From contig BFEA01000263.1 of the NCBI GenBank assembly GCA_003427395.1, forward strand, positions 1,713,041-1,773,585: 60,545 nt of DNA, given 5' to 3'. Made by a program: the position numbers and the translations under genes. Source of the DNA: Chara braunii (Eukaryota; Streptophyta; Charophyceae; Charales; Characeae). Positions 9,256 through 19,611 of this stretch are shown one piece after another. The notes below the pieces were generated by a model that was given only the letters and a program-made list of their open reading frames with translations, searched no databases and was not told the DNA's origin. Within the stretch, counting starts at the first letter, position 1; every line of letters starts with the position of its first letter.

Positions 9256-9518
9256 GGGGAAGACATCCAAAAATTGATGCCATCCTAGAAATATACTTAG
9301 ACCCAATTAAGAGGAAGGTCGAAGAATCGCTAGTAAAATACCACGAATGGCGTGGCTCTACGGACGAAGCCAGCTTAAATAGACTGGAAAAAAACATCGA
9401 ACGTCTTGTCACAATCTATAGAGTCGAAAGGGAGAACATTATAGGATGGCGAAATGATTTCATTGCCAGACTCCTGAAGCAAGACCGAGAAGAAACTAAC
9501 AAACAAAGGAATGACTAA
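9195..9518 (+). CDS. Pre-gag helical protein (unknown)
   Basis: 107 residues, highly charged and probably all-helical: PKIDAILEIYLDPIKRKVEESLVKYHEW, then ASLNRLEKNIERLVTIYRVERENI. Heptad-like spacing suggests a coiled coil. Starts within b3, and its stop overlaps the next frame in the string ATGACTAATG (9511-9520). No known family. Confidence 0.4.
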   Translation: MDEVRDREGRDNSRSTNTRVRGRHPKIDAILEIYLDPIKRKVEESLVKYHEWRGSTDEASLNRLEKNIERLVTIYRVERENIIGWRNDFIARLLKQDREETNKQRND

Positions 9519-9747
9519 TGTCGAACCTAGACGGCAAAAATTTAGTATCTCAGGCAGAGCAGAAAGAGAAGGGTCCTTATTACGAGTCCTAGTGAAAGCA
9601 GTACATAATGAGAAATTAAGCCAAGAAGAGGAAACTGAGTGCGCCACAAAAGCAGTAATAGAAGTCAGGAAGTGTGTCGTCTGGAAAGCTGCAGGAGAGC
9701 TCTTTCTAGTAAGAATACAAATCCTCACTGTCAACCCTAGTGGATAA
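9511..9747 (+). CDS. Small pre-gag protein b4 (unknown)
   Basis: 78 residues from ATG 9511 (a second in-frame start is unlikely; another ATG at 9518 lies in a different frame). Pattern SLLRVLVKAVHNEK, ECATKAVIEVRKCVVW, ELFLVRIQILTV resembles b3 by spacing of hydrophobic runs: first strand, helix with ATKAV/AQEAI, last strand. Function unknown. Confidence 0.35.
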   Translation: MTNVEPRRQKFSISGRAEREGSLLRVLVKAVHNEKLSQEEETECATKAVIEVRKCVVWKAAGELFLVRIQILTVNPSG

Positions 9748-10028
9748 ACAATCCCACTCACCCACTCACCTGGCGAGAGCCAATAGCCACATCTGTAAAA
9801 AAATTGAGAGAGGACACTCGAGCTCTATGAGAATTCGCCAACGTAATAGCTGATGGAATATCCTTAAATATGTTGGAGGCAAACTCACGCTACCTACAAA
9901 CCGCTTTAGCTACCGCCTTAGTCGTCAAAGCTGAAGGAAAAGAAGAGGACTTCAACGCATTACAAGAGTTACTAGAAGAATCGACAGAAAGAGTTAAAGT
10001 CGCCTTGGATCAACTTCTGGAAGAGTAA
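9741..10028 (+). pseudogene. Helical pre-gag fragment ending just before gag
   Basis: An open frame without ATG: TWREPIATSVKKLREDTRAL, TGA at 9828-9830 (CGA expected before EFANVIADG), then a leucine-rich helix (NALQELLEESTERVKVALDQLLEE) to TAA 10026. The gag ATG follows eight bases later. It may be an N-terminal extension of gag or the last accessory frame. Confidence 0.35.
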
Positions 10029-10036
10029 AACAAAAT

Positions 10037-11116
10037 ATGGATGCGGAAGGAGTCTATCTATCCTCGATAGGCGGCGAAGTCAAAACACAAGAATCAAGGA
10101 CGAGTACCCCAGTTAGGAAAATGACAACTGATGTCACAAAGGACGCCGAAAAATTGACGAAGACCCTAAAAGAGTTAGAAACTACAGCTACAGAACTCGA
10201 GGAACGCACTTCCAAGAGTGAAGGGTGGAGGAAAGACGTTGTAAACAGGAATAGAGTAGCCCGATTCTCGGATCCCAGTACAAGGGAACCACATAGGGAA
10301 ACCACGAGCCAGCCTTACAGAATGGCGTATGCACCTGACTCTTACGTATCCCCCTTTCTGGGAGCCCAAGCCTTCAAATTACCGACACTATCCGGAATCC
10401 AAACAATCTTCACAGGAAGGAATGTTTCATAATTCCTAGATGACAGGGAGGTACTGGGGATGCGAGCGGAATGGAGCGACCAGGAGATGATTATAAATCT
10501 CCTCCACCACACAGCCCCAAAAATAGATCGCGAAGTGAGAGAAGTCATTCCCGACAGTTGGCATTAGCTAATATTCAGGGAAAGGATTACAAGAACCTTC
10601 GCATGTGATGAAACATCCTCTTGAATAGAAGATCTTAAAGAAATGAGAAAACAGGAAGACGAGAGTCTAGTAGCTTTCGCAAGGAAATATGAGAAGGCTT
10701 CGAACCCCCTAGTAAAAGGCGGATTTATGGGCGAAATAGAAAGATGCGGAATATTCCTAGGATTTCTGTCTCGAGAAAAGCGAGAAAAGATTATGAGGGA
10801 TCTTCCCTCTAAGGTCACGTTTAGCCAGGTCAAAGCTTTAGCCTATGACATCGAAGGTCAAAGCGCGAAAGCATACCTCGCGAGGGTTTTCGACAAACTA
10901 GGAAAAGGAGTAACTACAGAAAAAGGGGAGGGAAAATCGCAATTCGAGGATAGGAGACCCAAAATCGAAGGAAGAGACACCTACGCGAACTCACCTAGAA
11001 GAGGGGACTCAGCCAAAAGCGAGGGCGAATGGAGAAAAGGAAACAGGAACGACTGGAAAATAAATAACGCAGAATGGGGAGCCTCCAAGTGGTTAAATAC
11101 AAAGGATAACAGATGA
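10037..11116 (+). pseudogene. BIG-1 gag, capsid part
   Basis: ATG 10037. The N-terminal ~100 residues are predicted coiled coil (DAEKLTKTLKELETTATELEE). The Retrotrans_gag-like capsid region follows: FTGRN...FLDDREVLGMRAEW..., IFRERITRTF, MRKQEDESLVAFARKYEKA. After it comes a basic Gly/Arg/Asn-rich linker. In-frame stops occur at 10430 (TAA), 10565 (TAG) and 10622 (TGA). The end overlaps the next frame through ATGA (11113-11116), a minus-one arrangement. Gag forms the particle that packages the RNA. Dead as it stands. Confidence 0.8.
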
Positions 11117-12285
11117 AAGCCAAAATATTAGAGGCAAAAAGACCAGACAGACGAGAAGAGGAGATGGCAAAACAGATAGAAGTACTAAAGGCGGCAGTAG
11201 AGAGACTGCAAAGTAACAATCAGAAAAAGGAGGAACCCCCTGTCCGGACTACGCGCGAGAAAACCGACCCTAGCCCAAAACGAACGTGGAATGATAAAGC
11301 TTGTATATACTGCGGAGACGAAGACCACCGCAAAAGAGATTGCCAAGCAATGTTAGACGCATTAAAAGAAGGGATCATTGAACTCGACGATCGAAAATAC
11401 GTCATTTGGGCTAATGAAGGCAAACCGGTACCCTTCCTACCCTCAATGAAGATTAATGTGGATATCCGAAGGAGGAGGATGAATGAAGCAAAGGGGAAGC
11501 AATCCCAGGATCAATTACCAGTCAAGGTCTCCCGAGTAACCTTCGAGGATGATTTCGACGAACCACCAGAGAGCCCAGGTATAAGGATTTTATCCATTAA
11601 GTTTGAGGAGACCGTAAATAACGGACAAGTCCACTTACGTACTCAAGGCATTGGCGAGGTCGGCGAGTCAAACGAGACGAAGAAAGAGGATCAGGATCAA
11701 CCTATGACCGATGACCAAATTGAATCGCCTAAGTCACCACAATCCTCTAGAAAACGAGCAGCCAAGAAATTTCACCTTAAAAGCTCGCTAGACGAAGTCG
11801 ATTTACGAGAACCTTTAAGAAGGGTCATGGATATGTCAATCCCTATCACCCTCAAGGAATTAATATCAGGCTGTAACCCGGCGAGGGATGAATTAATAGG
11901 CATGATGAAAAAAACTAAAGTACCGCTACAAGAGACAACTTCTGGACAATAGAAGGAGGAGGTGAAAACCTCAGTCCTAATGGCACTAACCGAAGGAGAC
12001 CAACGAGTACAAACCAGCGAAGGCGGAAGCAACTACTTTTACGTCCTTGCCAGTGGAAAGCTCAACGTCACAATCAATGGCATAGGGATGGAGGCTATAG
12101 TCGACGACATGTCCGAATCCACCGTTTGTGAGGACAAGGTGGCCAGAAACCTTGGCTTAGAAGTAGACAGGAATGTAGCTATGACCACGATATCCGCTAA
12201 CAAACTCAAGCAACATGCGCTCGGGGTATGCCACAAAGCCAAGATCGTGGTTGCTGGAGGTCACTGTGCCCGTCTTTACAGTTGA
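11113..12285 (+). pseudogene. BIG-1 gag zinc knuckle and protease
   Basis: Frame shifted by one from capsid. A coiled-coil stretch is followed by a perfect CCHC knuckle, CIYCGDEDHRKRDC (near 11307-11348), an acidic linker, TAG at 11950, then a retropepsin-like segment: VTINGIGMEAIVDDMSESTV (near 12071-12127). Relatives of this type have D-D/S-G-S/A at the active site; here Gly is Met, so the protease is likely inactive or a sequencing error is present. The frame is lost at 12285; the protease C-terminal half continues in another frame from about 12215. Confidence 0.75.
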
Positions 12286-12691
12286 GAACTGCTCATCAGA
12301 AATAATTCTTGGAAGAACATGGCTGGCACGGGTCAACGCCACCACCGAAAATAAACGAGACGGAAGTCAGACGGTTATCATCCACGGACCTCAATGTAGC
12401 AGGCTTACCTTGAAGACCGTGAACGGATTTGACAACCGTCACAAGATTTCATTACAAAATAAAGGACGACTGAACACAAGAAGTTGCAAAATGATATCTG
12501 AAGACCTTACACTAGGACCGCATAAAGTGAGAGGAAAAAAGATTGACGTTGAGGACCTAAAAACTAAGTATGTGGTGGACGGAACAGTCTATGAGAAAGA
12601 GGCTGGCAACGAGGAATTCGGTGGATGTATAAGCCTTTCTTTTTTGGAGGAATTCCCCCACACGGCGGGGGAAAGAGATACAAAATTGTAG
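12215..12691 (+). pseudogene. BIG-1 protease end and protease-RT linker
   Basis: Continues the retropepsin fold in a shifted frame: KPRSWLLEVTVPVFTVENCSSEIILGRTWLARVNA, where the I-L-G-R-T-W run is the usual flap-end motif. A ~100-residue linker rich in Lys follows. The frame ends at 12691, overlapping the RT frame that begins at about 12625. Frameshift mutation is the likely cause. Confidence 0.65.
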
Positions 12692-15663
12692 CCCAAAAAG
12701 TCAAGCCAGTCGCGGTCAACCGTAATAGGACCGGGGAAATAGGGATCACTGGAGAAGAAATTACTCGGTTGATCCGAGAACGAAAAGTCACCGAAGGGCA
12801 GAGAATCACTGAAGACAAGCTAAAGGAAATGGATATAGGCGACGGAAACATAATGGAAAACGAGAGAGAACTCATAATAGAAACATTAAGAGCATGCGAC
12901 AAGGCAGTAGCCTTTTGTGACGCAGAAAGAGGGCGAATAGATCCACGATATGTTAAACCTGCAAGAATCTATACGGTCCCTCACACTCCATGGAACGATG
13001 CAGGATGGAAGTGTGCGCAAAAGGAAAAGGAGATGATAGTAGACTTCCTGAAGGAGAAGATAAGGATATTTGTAGCGAAACCTTGTGAGAGCGCCAACGC
13101 CTATCGCTGGTTCTTCATAAGGAAATCAAATGGCAAACTACGATGGATCCAAGACTTATAGAAGACAAACAAGGTCACAGTGAGGGACGTTGGATCCATC
13201 CCAAACGCGGATCTTCTATCCGAAGGCTCAGCGGGACGTTCAATTTACTTAGTCTGCGATCTTTTTTGGAGATATGATGAGATACCGCTAGACTACAGAG
13301 ACCGACATCTAACTGCGATGCATACACCGTTAGACTTAGTTTAAATGATGGTGGTACCGATGGGATTGACTAATGGTGTCGCAGTCTTTCAGAGAGCGAT
13401 GGTCGTTGTGCTAGGGGAGCTCATACCAAATCTGGTAGAGGTTTTCCTTGATGACTTCCTGATCAAAGGACCATACGACAAAGATGAGACAGAGGTAAGA
13501 GTTGGAGTGAGAAAATTCGTAGCCACCCATGCAGAGGATATCAAGAAAGTACTAGTGAAGTTAGAGGATGCAAACCTTACGGTCAGTGGAACAAAAAGCA
13601 GATGAGCAGTATCTTCTATAAACATATTAGGTTACATCTGCGACAAGGATGGCAGACGCCCAGATCCGGCAAAGTTAGAAAAACTTATGAAATGGCCAAC
13701 TCCCCTTAGACATATTACTGACATACGCCAGTTTCTAGGAGTGGTCGGATTCTGGAGGAATTTCATAAAAGGCTATGCTGCAAAGGCCGAACCCCTACGA
13801 AAACTCTTGCGCAAGGGAGTAGAATGGCAATGGACGAGTGAACAGGAGGATACAGTAAGAACGTTAAAAGATGAGTTTAAGGAAGGAGGTCAAGTCCTTG
13901 GAGTACCTTACTTCGAAGACAAGGAAAACCGGCCATTCGTCGTATGTACGGATGCGGGACCTGCCTCTGTTGGTGGAGTCTTGGCTCAAAAGGATCAGGC
14001 CGGCAATGAGAGGCCTCTCAGATTCGAGAGTAAAACCTTAAACGCCACCGAAAGGAACTACTCACAATTTAAGAAAGAAGTTCTAGGAGTCTTACATTGT
14101 TTAAATATTTTCCGACATTATATTTACGGGCGAAGCTTCGTACTACGGATCGATCCAACGGCGGTGGCAGTTGTCTTACAAAAAGACTTCTCATTGACAG
14201 ATCCAATGATCACCAGATGGCTCATGCATATAAGGATGTTTGACTACGTAGTAGAGCGAATATCCGGAGCTAAGAACTCAGTTGCTGATGGTCTCTCGCG
14301 AATCCCTCTAGAAGAGGGAGATCTAGGGTCGCCTAGTGGTATTAACAATTTTTTACAAATGGACATAAGCTCCTTAAAAATAGATCCCGCTGCAGGAGGA
14401 ACTTCCTTGTTTCTTGAAAATCTATACATTGACAAATATCATAAGATAGGGCGTTATCTTATAGGGAAAATCGAATTAGATGACAAGCTTAGGAAGGAAG
14501 CTCAACAATATTGCCTCAAGGCAAGACACCTCTTTAAGAGACCACCTAAAAATGGAATGCCAATGAGAGTGGTCTATGATGAGGACGAGCGCCGAGAGAT
14601 AATAGCGGAACTTCATGATCGCATCGTCGGAGGACATAGAGGAGTAAAAGGAACTTTTGAAAAAATTAGGAACCTCTACTGGTGGGACGACTTATATAAG
14701 GACGTAGAATCATACTGTCTGACATGCGTGGAATGCCAGAAGAGAGCGGTAGTTAAATATAAAGAACCCTAATTTCCTTCCTATCCCACAGCAATAGGGC
14801 AGAAAATGCATGTAGACTTAGTTAAGATGCCCAAGGGAGAAGGAGGAATGAATTACATCATGGATATTAGAGACGACTTGACTGGATTCGTGGAGGCATG
14901 GCCACTACATCAAAAAACAGGTAAAGCAGTTAGTGGCTATTTGACTGAATATATCACTCACTACAGCCGTGTAGGCAAGATTGTCATGGACAGGGGATCA
15001 GAGTTTATGGCTAAGGAAGTCCAAGAATTGCTCCAAAGAGCGGGAATACGAGTATCGCTATCCACAACATATCATCCTCAAACTAACGCTCCTATAGAAA
15101 GAGGGCACCAGTCTCTAGTCAACGCGCTCGCTAAATGGTGCAAAGGAAAGTAGAACAACTGGCCAAAATATTTGAGATTCGCCGTCTGGGCAGATAACAT
15201 CACAATTCGCTCAACTACAGGATATCCGCCCTACACGTTATGGTTTGGACGCCATTGTCCCTTACCTATAGAATTTCATATCGACTATTGGCAAACGATT
15301 GACTGGGAAGAAATCTCCACTAGAGAACAGTTGTTGGCCGCAAGAATCAAACAAATAACCGAAACTCTTCAGGATAACATCCTAGACATCATAGACAAGT
15401 TAAAGATCCATAGAGGAAAAGAGAAAGAAAGATGGGATAGGAACCTTCGCGTCAGGCAAGAAGGGATACCTACAGGAAGCCTCGTCCTGCTCTATGACTC
15501 CTCATTAGAGAGAACATGGACAAGGAAGCTAGCAAACAGATGGATGGGCCCCTATAGAGTAATCAAAAGACTAGAAGGCAGAGCCTACTTAATAGAGGAA
15601 TTAGACGGCACAAGATGGAAGGAACCAGTGTCTGGCGCCCGTCTTAAAGTATTTAAAGACTAA
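12625..15663 (+). pseudogene. BIG-1 pol: RT, RNase H, integrase
   Basis: A single frame with five internal stops (13159 TAG, 13342 TAA, 13603 TGA, 14770 TAA, 15151 TAG), at least two of which sit where Trp is usual. RT: WFFIRKSNGKLRWIQDL, motif A VCDLFWRYDEIPL, MGLTNGVAVFQRAM, catalytic FLDD at EVFLDDFLIKG, then DIRQFLGVVGFWRNFI. RNase H: VVCTDAGPASVGGVLAQ, ERNYSQFKKEVLGVLH. Integrase: H-x-H pair before WWDDLY and C-x2-C (CVECQ), core D (MHVDLVKMP), D (VMDRGSEF), E (APIERGHQS), and a GPY/F module NRWMGPYRVIKRLEG. All catalytic residues I can place are intact, but the stops make it non-functional. Order RT-RH-INT identifies Ty3/gypsy. Confidence 0.92.
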
Positions 15664-16158
15664 ACAGAAAATATTCCACGTACGGGAAAAATCACGCAGA
15701 AAAATGACGCCCATACGCACCCAAAAAAAGGTAAAAAGAAGAATGAACCCTTAGAAGAACCCACAACATCAACCACCTCTGAAGTAGGGGAGTCCTCCAA
15801 TCAGCATGCACTCAAGCCTGCCGCACAAATCATTCCTCAAGAACCAGTTTCCTCCAAACAATCTTCAAAAAAGACACAACACAAACTTCTAGGGGTTCGA
15901 CATATCCAACGCAAACAAACCAACAACACGAAGTCCAAGATCAAGAAGCTGGCAGCAACAAAAAAGGAGAAGAAGAAAAAAGCTAAACAAGTCATCAAAA
16001 ATGCCCTAACAATAGAAAAAACAAAAAACAACCACCGTCGGCATGTTAGATGCACTCCACCAGACAAAAGCTTAGGCGTCAAAACGAAGGTCACTAAGAG
16101 AAAGTCAACCAAGAAGGAAAAACAAAAGAAACGCATCCGTCCAGGACAGAGAGGATGA
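15664..16158 (+). CDS. Lysine-rich tail in frame after the pol stop
   Basis: Directly after TAA 15661-15663 the pol frame stays open for 164 codons to TGA 16156, without an ATG. The encoded segment is extremely basic (runs such as KKGKKKN, KKEKKKKAKQ, KRKSTKKEKQKKR). In such A-rich sequence an open frame of this length is unlikely without selection, so it was probably the C-terminus of the integrase polyprotein, cut off by a point mutation or reached by readthrough. A nuclear-localisation or chromatin/RNA-binding role is an inference from composition. Confidence 0.5.
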   Translation, partial: TENIPRTGKITQKNDAHTHPKKGKKKNEPLEEPTTSTTSEVGESSNQHALKPAAQIIPQEPVSSKQSSKKTQHKLLGVRHIQRKQTNNTKSKIKKLAATKKEKKKKAKQVIKNALTIEKTKNNHRRHVRCTPPDKSLGVKTKVTKRKSTKKEKQKKRIRPGQRG

Positions 16159-16248
16159 TTTTGGGTTAATGGGTAGAGATTACAAGTCATCCATCTTTTG
16201 CAAATTTTCTTCCTTCAAATTCGAATATTCGCTCGCCGAGGACCTCGA

Positions 16249-16265
16249 GAATGGGGGGGGGGGGG
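16249..16265 (+). promoter_or_regulatory. BIG-1 polypurine tract
   Basis: gaat followed by 13 G, five bases before the right LTR. This is the expected primer for plus-strand synthesis. Confidence 0.75.
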
Positions 16266-16270
16266 CCTGT

Positions 16271-19200
16271 TGTCGGGCGGCTCCGATACTACGCCGCCCT
16301 TTACTTCCTTTAAGAAGACACACGACGACAACCCCACTCGACAGTATTCTACCTGACCGGGGTTCACCGACGTGAGGCGGACCAACACCATGACCATTGA
16401 GGTCACCACGGCTTACCGATCGTGCGACGAGGCGGCACTCCGAAGGAGCAGGACGGCGACATCTTTCTTTGGCGTTATTTCGCATGGTCGGGACTCGCCG
16501 ACACCGATGCGGACCGATGGTACAATCAAGGGGGGCTACTTTACCTAGCCAGGGCTCACAGACCATGACACAGGCGGGCGCTACAGGCAAGGGGGCCACT
16601 CGGCTGGTTGAATTTTCCCTTGAAGGGGCGGTCCCGCTAGGACGAGGGGNGGCAAGGGGGCCACTCGGCTGGTTGAATTTTCCCTTGAAGGGGCGGTCCC
16701 GCTAGGACGAGGGGTCCGCCTAGGCCCAATTGATTCGAGACCGATTTTACTTACGGGGCCCAGCCTGGATTTTCCCCTAAGAACGGCACCGCTGCTGCGT
16801 GGGGACCGCATAGGCCCGGGCAGGCCTGGGACAGGCTCGGGGACAGCTGTGTTACCAGGGCGCTGCAAAGGGCCCAGTTCCCGACTGGAAGGCCTTTTCC
16901 GCCGGGGACCTTTCGAGAGCCCAATCAGGCTCGGGCATAGGCCCGGTACCGAGGCGCTGCAAGTTGTCGGCTGCGTCGGTGCTCCCAAAGCCGGGACACA
17001 CACTTGTGAGGAGGGCCCGACAGAGTACTTAAGCTCATTCGGGCTCAGACGCGAGACATTCGACACATGCAAGGACAGAGGCACACGGGACTGGAGGCGC
17101 ACTGGACTTCAGGCGCACAGATGGGAGGCACGCACGGGATACGTCCGGGAGCGAAGCGCACTGCAGAGGAGACGAGCGCAGGGCACTTCTCGGAGGATAC
17201 TTCAGGCGTGCGGTGACGGGCGCACAGGGGGGGTTACTTCACACACGGGCGAACGGGGAACGCATGGAGGCATCCGCGCACGGGCAGGGGAAAGCTGCGG
17301 AGCACTCGTGCGCGTTCTCGCGCACTCGCGCGCGGATAGAGGAGAGCTTCGGGGGACTTGCGCGCACCAGCACACGGGTGGGGGGATGCAGCGGAGCACT
17401 CGCGCCTGCTTGCGTGTACCTGTGCGAGGATAAGGGGAGTAGCGAGACACTACGCACGCACCCACGCACCTGCGGGGGACTCTATGCACCACGCCGCGCA
17501 CCATTGCGCACCTGCTGGGGACACTGCGCACCACACCGCGCACCATTGCGCACCTGCTGGGGACACAGCGCTCTACACCGCGCACTCGCGCGCACCTGCG
17601 CGCACTCGCTTAGGAAGGGAGAGTGTCGAAGGGCAGTCGCGCGCACACCAGTAGGTAGGGAGAGTGGCGCAGGACAGTCGCACACACCCGCACGCAGTCG
17701 CGGAGATAGGGGGAGCGCCGCGGGGCAGTCGCGCGCAACTGGGCGCACTCGCTTAGGAAGGGAGAGTCGCAGGACAGTCGTGCGCACCCGCATAGGTAGG
17801 GAGAGTGCCACGGGGCAGTCGCACACACCCGCGCGCACTCGCGGAGATAGGGGGAGTGTCGCGGAGCAATCGCGCGCATCTGCGCGCATTCGTGTAGGAA
17901 GGGAGAGAGCTGCGGGGGGGAGAGCTCTCACACAAGCTCGCGCTCCCGCACGAGCTGCAGGACTCACCGAAGCGGGAGAAAACACCTGTGCGCGCACACG
18001 CTGCGTCCCTGCGGGGACCGAACGGACACCGTACGCCATCACGCGCACCCACACGGAGTAGCGGAAGCAGACACGAGGGACGTGCACAATTCAAGAATCC
18101 ATTCTTCGGCGGGCGCGGACGAGGAAGGGCGCGTTAAAACACTTCTCAAGGTGGCACCTTTGGACGTGCATGTATCAGGGGCGGCCCGATCGAACTGACT
18201 CCTGGCGCGCTGAATGGGGTGAGCGACCGAAATGAGCCTTTGGGACACCGACCAAAACACCGAACTGAGACAGAGCCGTGAAGGGGAGGGGGCTCTCCGA
18301 ACCAGGCTCGACGAAGGAGCGCTTTACGAGAGGGCATTTCACCGGAAGGACGCTCTACCGAAGGGCACGCTACTGACGGACCACTTTGCTTGAGGGGCAC
18401 ATTACCGAAGTGCACTCCACCGGAAGGGCACTCTACCGAAGGGTATTTTACGGAAGGGGAGTTTCACGGAGGGGCATTTTACCAGGACAGCATTTACCGG
18501 GCAGACGCGTTTGCCGAGCGGATACATTTACCGGGCAGACATTTGCCGAATGGATACATTTACCGGGCAGACACTCACCGGGCGGACACTTACCGAACGG
18601 GCATTTACCGGGCGGATACCTACCGAACGAGCATTTACCGGGCAAAATCTTTTACCGAGCGGACATTTTTACCGTGCGGGTACTTAACCGAGTGGGTACT
18701 TCACCGAACAGACATTATTACCGTGCGGGTACTTTACCGAGTGGGTACTCCACCGAGCGGATATTTTTACCGTGAGGGTACTTAACCGAGTGGATACTTC
18801 ACCGAGCGGACATTTTTACCGTGCGGATATTTTACCGAGTGGGTACTTCACCGAGCTGACATTTTTACCGAGCGGGCACTCTACCGAAGGGGCACATTAT
18901 CGGGGCACCTTACCGAACGGGCACTATCCCGAAGGGGTACCTTTTGTGAAGGAGGCCTTCCGAAGAAGCACGACCGAAGGGGGCTTCTCGAGCGGGTACT
19001 TTCGTGAAGCGGGCTTTCCGAAGGGGTACTTTCGCGAAGTGGGCTTTCCGAAGGGGTTCGTCCGAAGGGGGCTTCTCGAGCGGGTACTTTCGTGAAGCAG
19101 GCTTTCCGAAGGGGAACTTTCGTGGAGTGGCTTTCCGAAGGGGTACACCCGAACTGTGGTCACGGTGGATCTGGAGCTTTGGCCCCGATGGGCGAGGGAG

Positions 19201-19611
19201 GCTACTTCCGACACTGAGAGTTCGAGCACGGTCCTTTGGGATCGACGTGCACGGTACAGGCGACACCCAATCGGGAGGAGGATAAGGCGACATTTGTTGA
19301 CTAGGTCTATAGGGACTTAGACGGACTTCCCAGACAGAGGAGCGAGGTGTACGGCTGAGGCCGGAACGAGTGTTTCACATCCCATTGTCTTGGACTGAAT
19401 GCAACTACTTGTATTATTTCTGCCAGACAGTGTTTCATGAGTTCCTTCTTGCATTGGTCACGGTCAGCTACGGTACTTGTATTTGTTGATGTGGACTGAC
19501 ATGTTTTGTGCAGGTTACAAGAGCCCCGACCGACCCTCCCGCGGGTGACAGACGCTGCGCGAGACACAGGGTTCGGATGGCGTGCCAGCAGACCCCTTCT
19601 ACCGGTCGACA
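16271..19611 (+). repeat. BIG-1 right LTR (about 3.34 kb)
   Basis: Direct copy of 836-4146. It contains one undetermined base at 16650 flanked by a repeated ~64-bp stretch (assembly join), a block absent from the left LTR (17376-17928), and the minisatellite at 18300-19145. It ends tcgaca, followed by the target duplication ccgc. Confidence 0.9.
17376..17928 (+). repeat. Right-LTR-only GC-rich tandem repeat block
   Basis: The left LTR passes directly from 'cgcaccagcacac' to 'acaagctcgcgctcc' (around 2440); the right LTR has about 550 bp between the same two points. It consists of repeats such as 'gcgcacctgctggggacac' and 'gggagagtgtcgcggagcagtcgcgcgca'. It expanded here or was lost or collapsed on the left. 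Confidence 0.8.

Larger units (their letters stand above)
836..19611 (+). mobile_element. BIG-1: 18.8-kb LTR retrotransposon nested in GYP-1
   Basis: It is bounded by two near-identical direct repeats (836-4146 and 16271-19611), each starting TGTCGG and ending TCGACA. The four bases ccgc occur immediately before (832-835) and after (19612-19615) and fit a target-site duplication. A tRNA-Asp type primer site follows the left LTR and a 13-G polypurine tract precedes the right LTR. The interior holds a leader, about 5 kb of unrecognised reading frames, gag, protease, RT, RNase H, integrase and a basic tail. Long LTRs plus extra frames before gag recall Tat/Ogre-type plant elements in layout, but the extra proteins are not ones I recognise. 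Pol carries several stops, so this copy is probably non-autonomous now. Confidence 0.93.

Noticed and set aside
5033-10028. A captured bacterial or viral operon
   Set aside because: Packed starts and stops suggest it, but there are no Shine-Dalgarno-like spacings that repeat and no bacterial or viral families, and the region is strictly internal to an LTR element. Retroelement accessory frames are the simpler view.
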